A stretch of 64,000 bases of DNA from Streptomyces sp. MMG1121 (lineage in GTDB: Bacteria > Actinomycetota > Actinomycetes > Streptomycetales > Streptomycetaceae): contig NZ_LGDV01000063.1 in NCBI RefSeq assembly GCF_001280015.1, positions 62,001-126,000 of the forward strand, in the 5' to 3' direction. Shown here in pieces: positions 62,955 to 64,000 of this stretch; the first letter of the stretch is position 1, and the number at the start of each line of letters is the position of its first letter. A program made the position numbers and the translations under genes. The notes beneath the pieces are model-generated. The model was given only the letters and a program-made list of their open reading frames with translations. It did not search any database and was not told where the DNA came from.

Positions 62955-64000
62955 ATGTTCGAGAGGTTCACCGACCGCGCGCGGCGGGTTGTCGTCCTGG
63001 CTCAGGAAGAAGCCCGGATGCTCAACCACAACTACATCGGCACCGAGCACATCCTCCTGGGTCTCATCCACGAGGGCGAAGGTGTCGCCGCTAAGGCCCT
63101 GGAGAGCCTCGGCATTTCGCTTGAGGCGGTCCGCCAGCAGGTGGAGGAGATCATCGGCCAGGGCCAGCAGGCCCCGTCCGGGCACATCCCCTTCACCCCC
63201 CGTGCCAAGAAGGTCCTGGAGCTGTCGCTCCGCGAGGCTCTTCAGCTGGGCCACAACTACATCGGCACGGAGCACATCCTGCTCGGCCTGATCCGTGAGG
63301 GCGAGGGCGTCGCCGCCCAGGTCCTGGTCAAGCTGGGCGCAGACCTCAACCGGGTGCGGCAGCAGGTCATCCAGCTGCTCTCCGGTTACCAGGGCAAGGA
63401 GACCGCCACCGCCGGCGGCCCGGCCGAGGGTACCCCCTCGACCTCCCTCGTCCTCGACCAGTTCGGCCGGAACCTCACCCAGGCCGCTCGTGAGTCCAAG
63501 CTCGACCCGGTCATCGGGCGCGAGAAGGAGATCGAGCGGGTCATGCAGGTGCTGTCCCGCCGTACCAAGAACAACCCGGTGCTGATCGGTGAGCCCGGCG
63601 TCGGCAAGACCGCCGTCGTCGAAGGCCTCGCCCAGGCCATCGTCAAGGGCGAGGTGCCCGAGACGCTCAAGGACAAGCACCTCTACACGCTGGACCTCGG
63701 TGCCCTGGTCGCCGGCTCCCGCTACCGCGGTGACTTCGAGGAGCGCCTGAAGAAGGTGCTCAAGGAGATCCGCACCCGCGGCGACATCATCCTGTTCATC
63801 GACGAGCTGCACACGCTGGTCGGTGCGGGTGCCGCCGAGGGGGCCATCGACGCCGCCTCGATCCTGAAGCCGATGCTGGCCCGCGGTGAGCTGCAGACCA
63901 TCGGTGCGACCACGCTGGACGAGTACCGCAAGCACCTGGAGAAGGACGCGGCCCTGGAGCGCCGTTTCCAGCCCATCCAGGTCGCCGAGCCGTCCCTGCC
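62955..64000 (+). CDS. clpC: ATP-dependent Clp protease ATPase subunit ClpC (5' part)
   Basis: First 348 codons; the gene continues past the window. Two Clp N repeats ([38 protein letters not shown] and [26 protein letters not shown]), then the first AAA+ domain with Walker A GEPGVGKT, Walker [11 protein letters not shown] and arginine finger region [13 protein letters not shown] nine bases before the ATG. Unfolds substrates for ClpP. Confidence 0.98.
   Translation, partial: MFERFTDRARRVVVLAQEEARMLNHNYIGTEHILLGLIHEGEGVAAKALESLGISLEAVRQQVEEIIGQGQQAPSGHIPFTPRAKKVLELSLREALQLGHNYIGTEHILLGLIREGEGVAAQVLVKLGADLNRVRQQVIQLLSGYQGKETATAGGPAEGTPSTSLVLDQFGRNLTQAARESKLDPVIGREKEIERVMQVLSRRTKNNPVLIGEPGVGKTAVVEGLAQAIVKGEVPETLKDKHLYTLDLGALVAGSRYRGDFEERLKKVLKEIRTRGDIILFIDELHTLVGAGAAEGAIDAASILKPMLARGELQTIGATTLDEYRKHLEKDAALERRFQPIQVAEPSL

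Noticed and set aside
1..64000. tRNA or rRNA genes
   Set aside because: No cloverleaf with GGTTCGAATCC-type T loop or rRNA-like sequence was found on reading both strands.

Overview
The window is high-G+C actinobacterial DNA with typical Streptomyces gene content: WhiJ/DUF397/AbaA-like regulator set, tipA, lsr2, type III pantothenate kinase, actinobacterial ftsH-folate cluster and clpC. From memory the core gene order follows the S. coelicolor SCO3373-SCO3431 interval read backwards. No search was run, so the species is not assigned. Genes are tightly packed, often with 1-4 base stop/start overlaps, and many show a -10 hexamer TANNNT 6-7 nt before the start codon, the mark of leaderless transcripts.

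Layout. 1-2561: zinc-starvation ribosomal cluster (S14 and L28 leftward; L33, L31, a CobW-like protein and S18 rightward) around a Zur-like box; all five ribosomal proteins are the Zn-ribbon-free form. 2572-3816: a VOC/ArsR/SRPBCC operon with two identical-half-site operators. 3875-6102: DUF397 protein, HATPase and WhiJ-type HTH regulator, with a 31-bp element shared by two of their promoters. 6172-8969: aldehyde dehydrogenase, DinB-like protein and PadR regulator.

9007-20247 is the accessory part: a leftward seven-gene defence operon. Reading from its promoter: an Abi_2/HEPN-like protein, an unusual HTH-methylase-specificity fusion with a degenerate SAM motif, HsdM, HsdS, HsdR, an AAA/SMC-like ATPase, and an HNH endonuclease (the last two resembling Septu PtuA/PtuB). 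Almost every junction is overlapping or a few bases, so the genes look co-transcribed. No integrase, tRNA or insertion sequence was seen at its edges.

20456-35004: glutamate decarboxylase with a YfeO-type ClC protein (acid stress), the thiopeptide sensor tipA with its promoter dyad and internal TipAS start, YbjQ, DedA, ThrE, inorganic pyrophosphatase, a PBP4-type carboxypeptidase, a zincin, tilS, hpt and ftsH. 35137-39123: folate genes folE, folK, folB, folP. 39237-47075: MprF-like lysyltransferase, an exported esterase, a coiled-coil protein, two bPH2 membrane proteins and an orphan nuoD paralogue, followed by a MidA/NDUFAF7-type methyltransferase. 48420-53130: a two-component pair, an ArsR-like regulator, a 68-aa protein and a threonine-aldolase-like enzyme. 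53327-58779: cofactor operon (DUF2520 oxidoreductase, panC, nadB, nadC, coaX) for CoA and NAD. 58931-64000: small hypotheticals, BlaI-like regulator, ArgA-like acetyltransferase, lsr2, a hypothetical, and the 5' part of clpC, cut by the window end.
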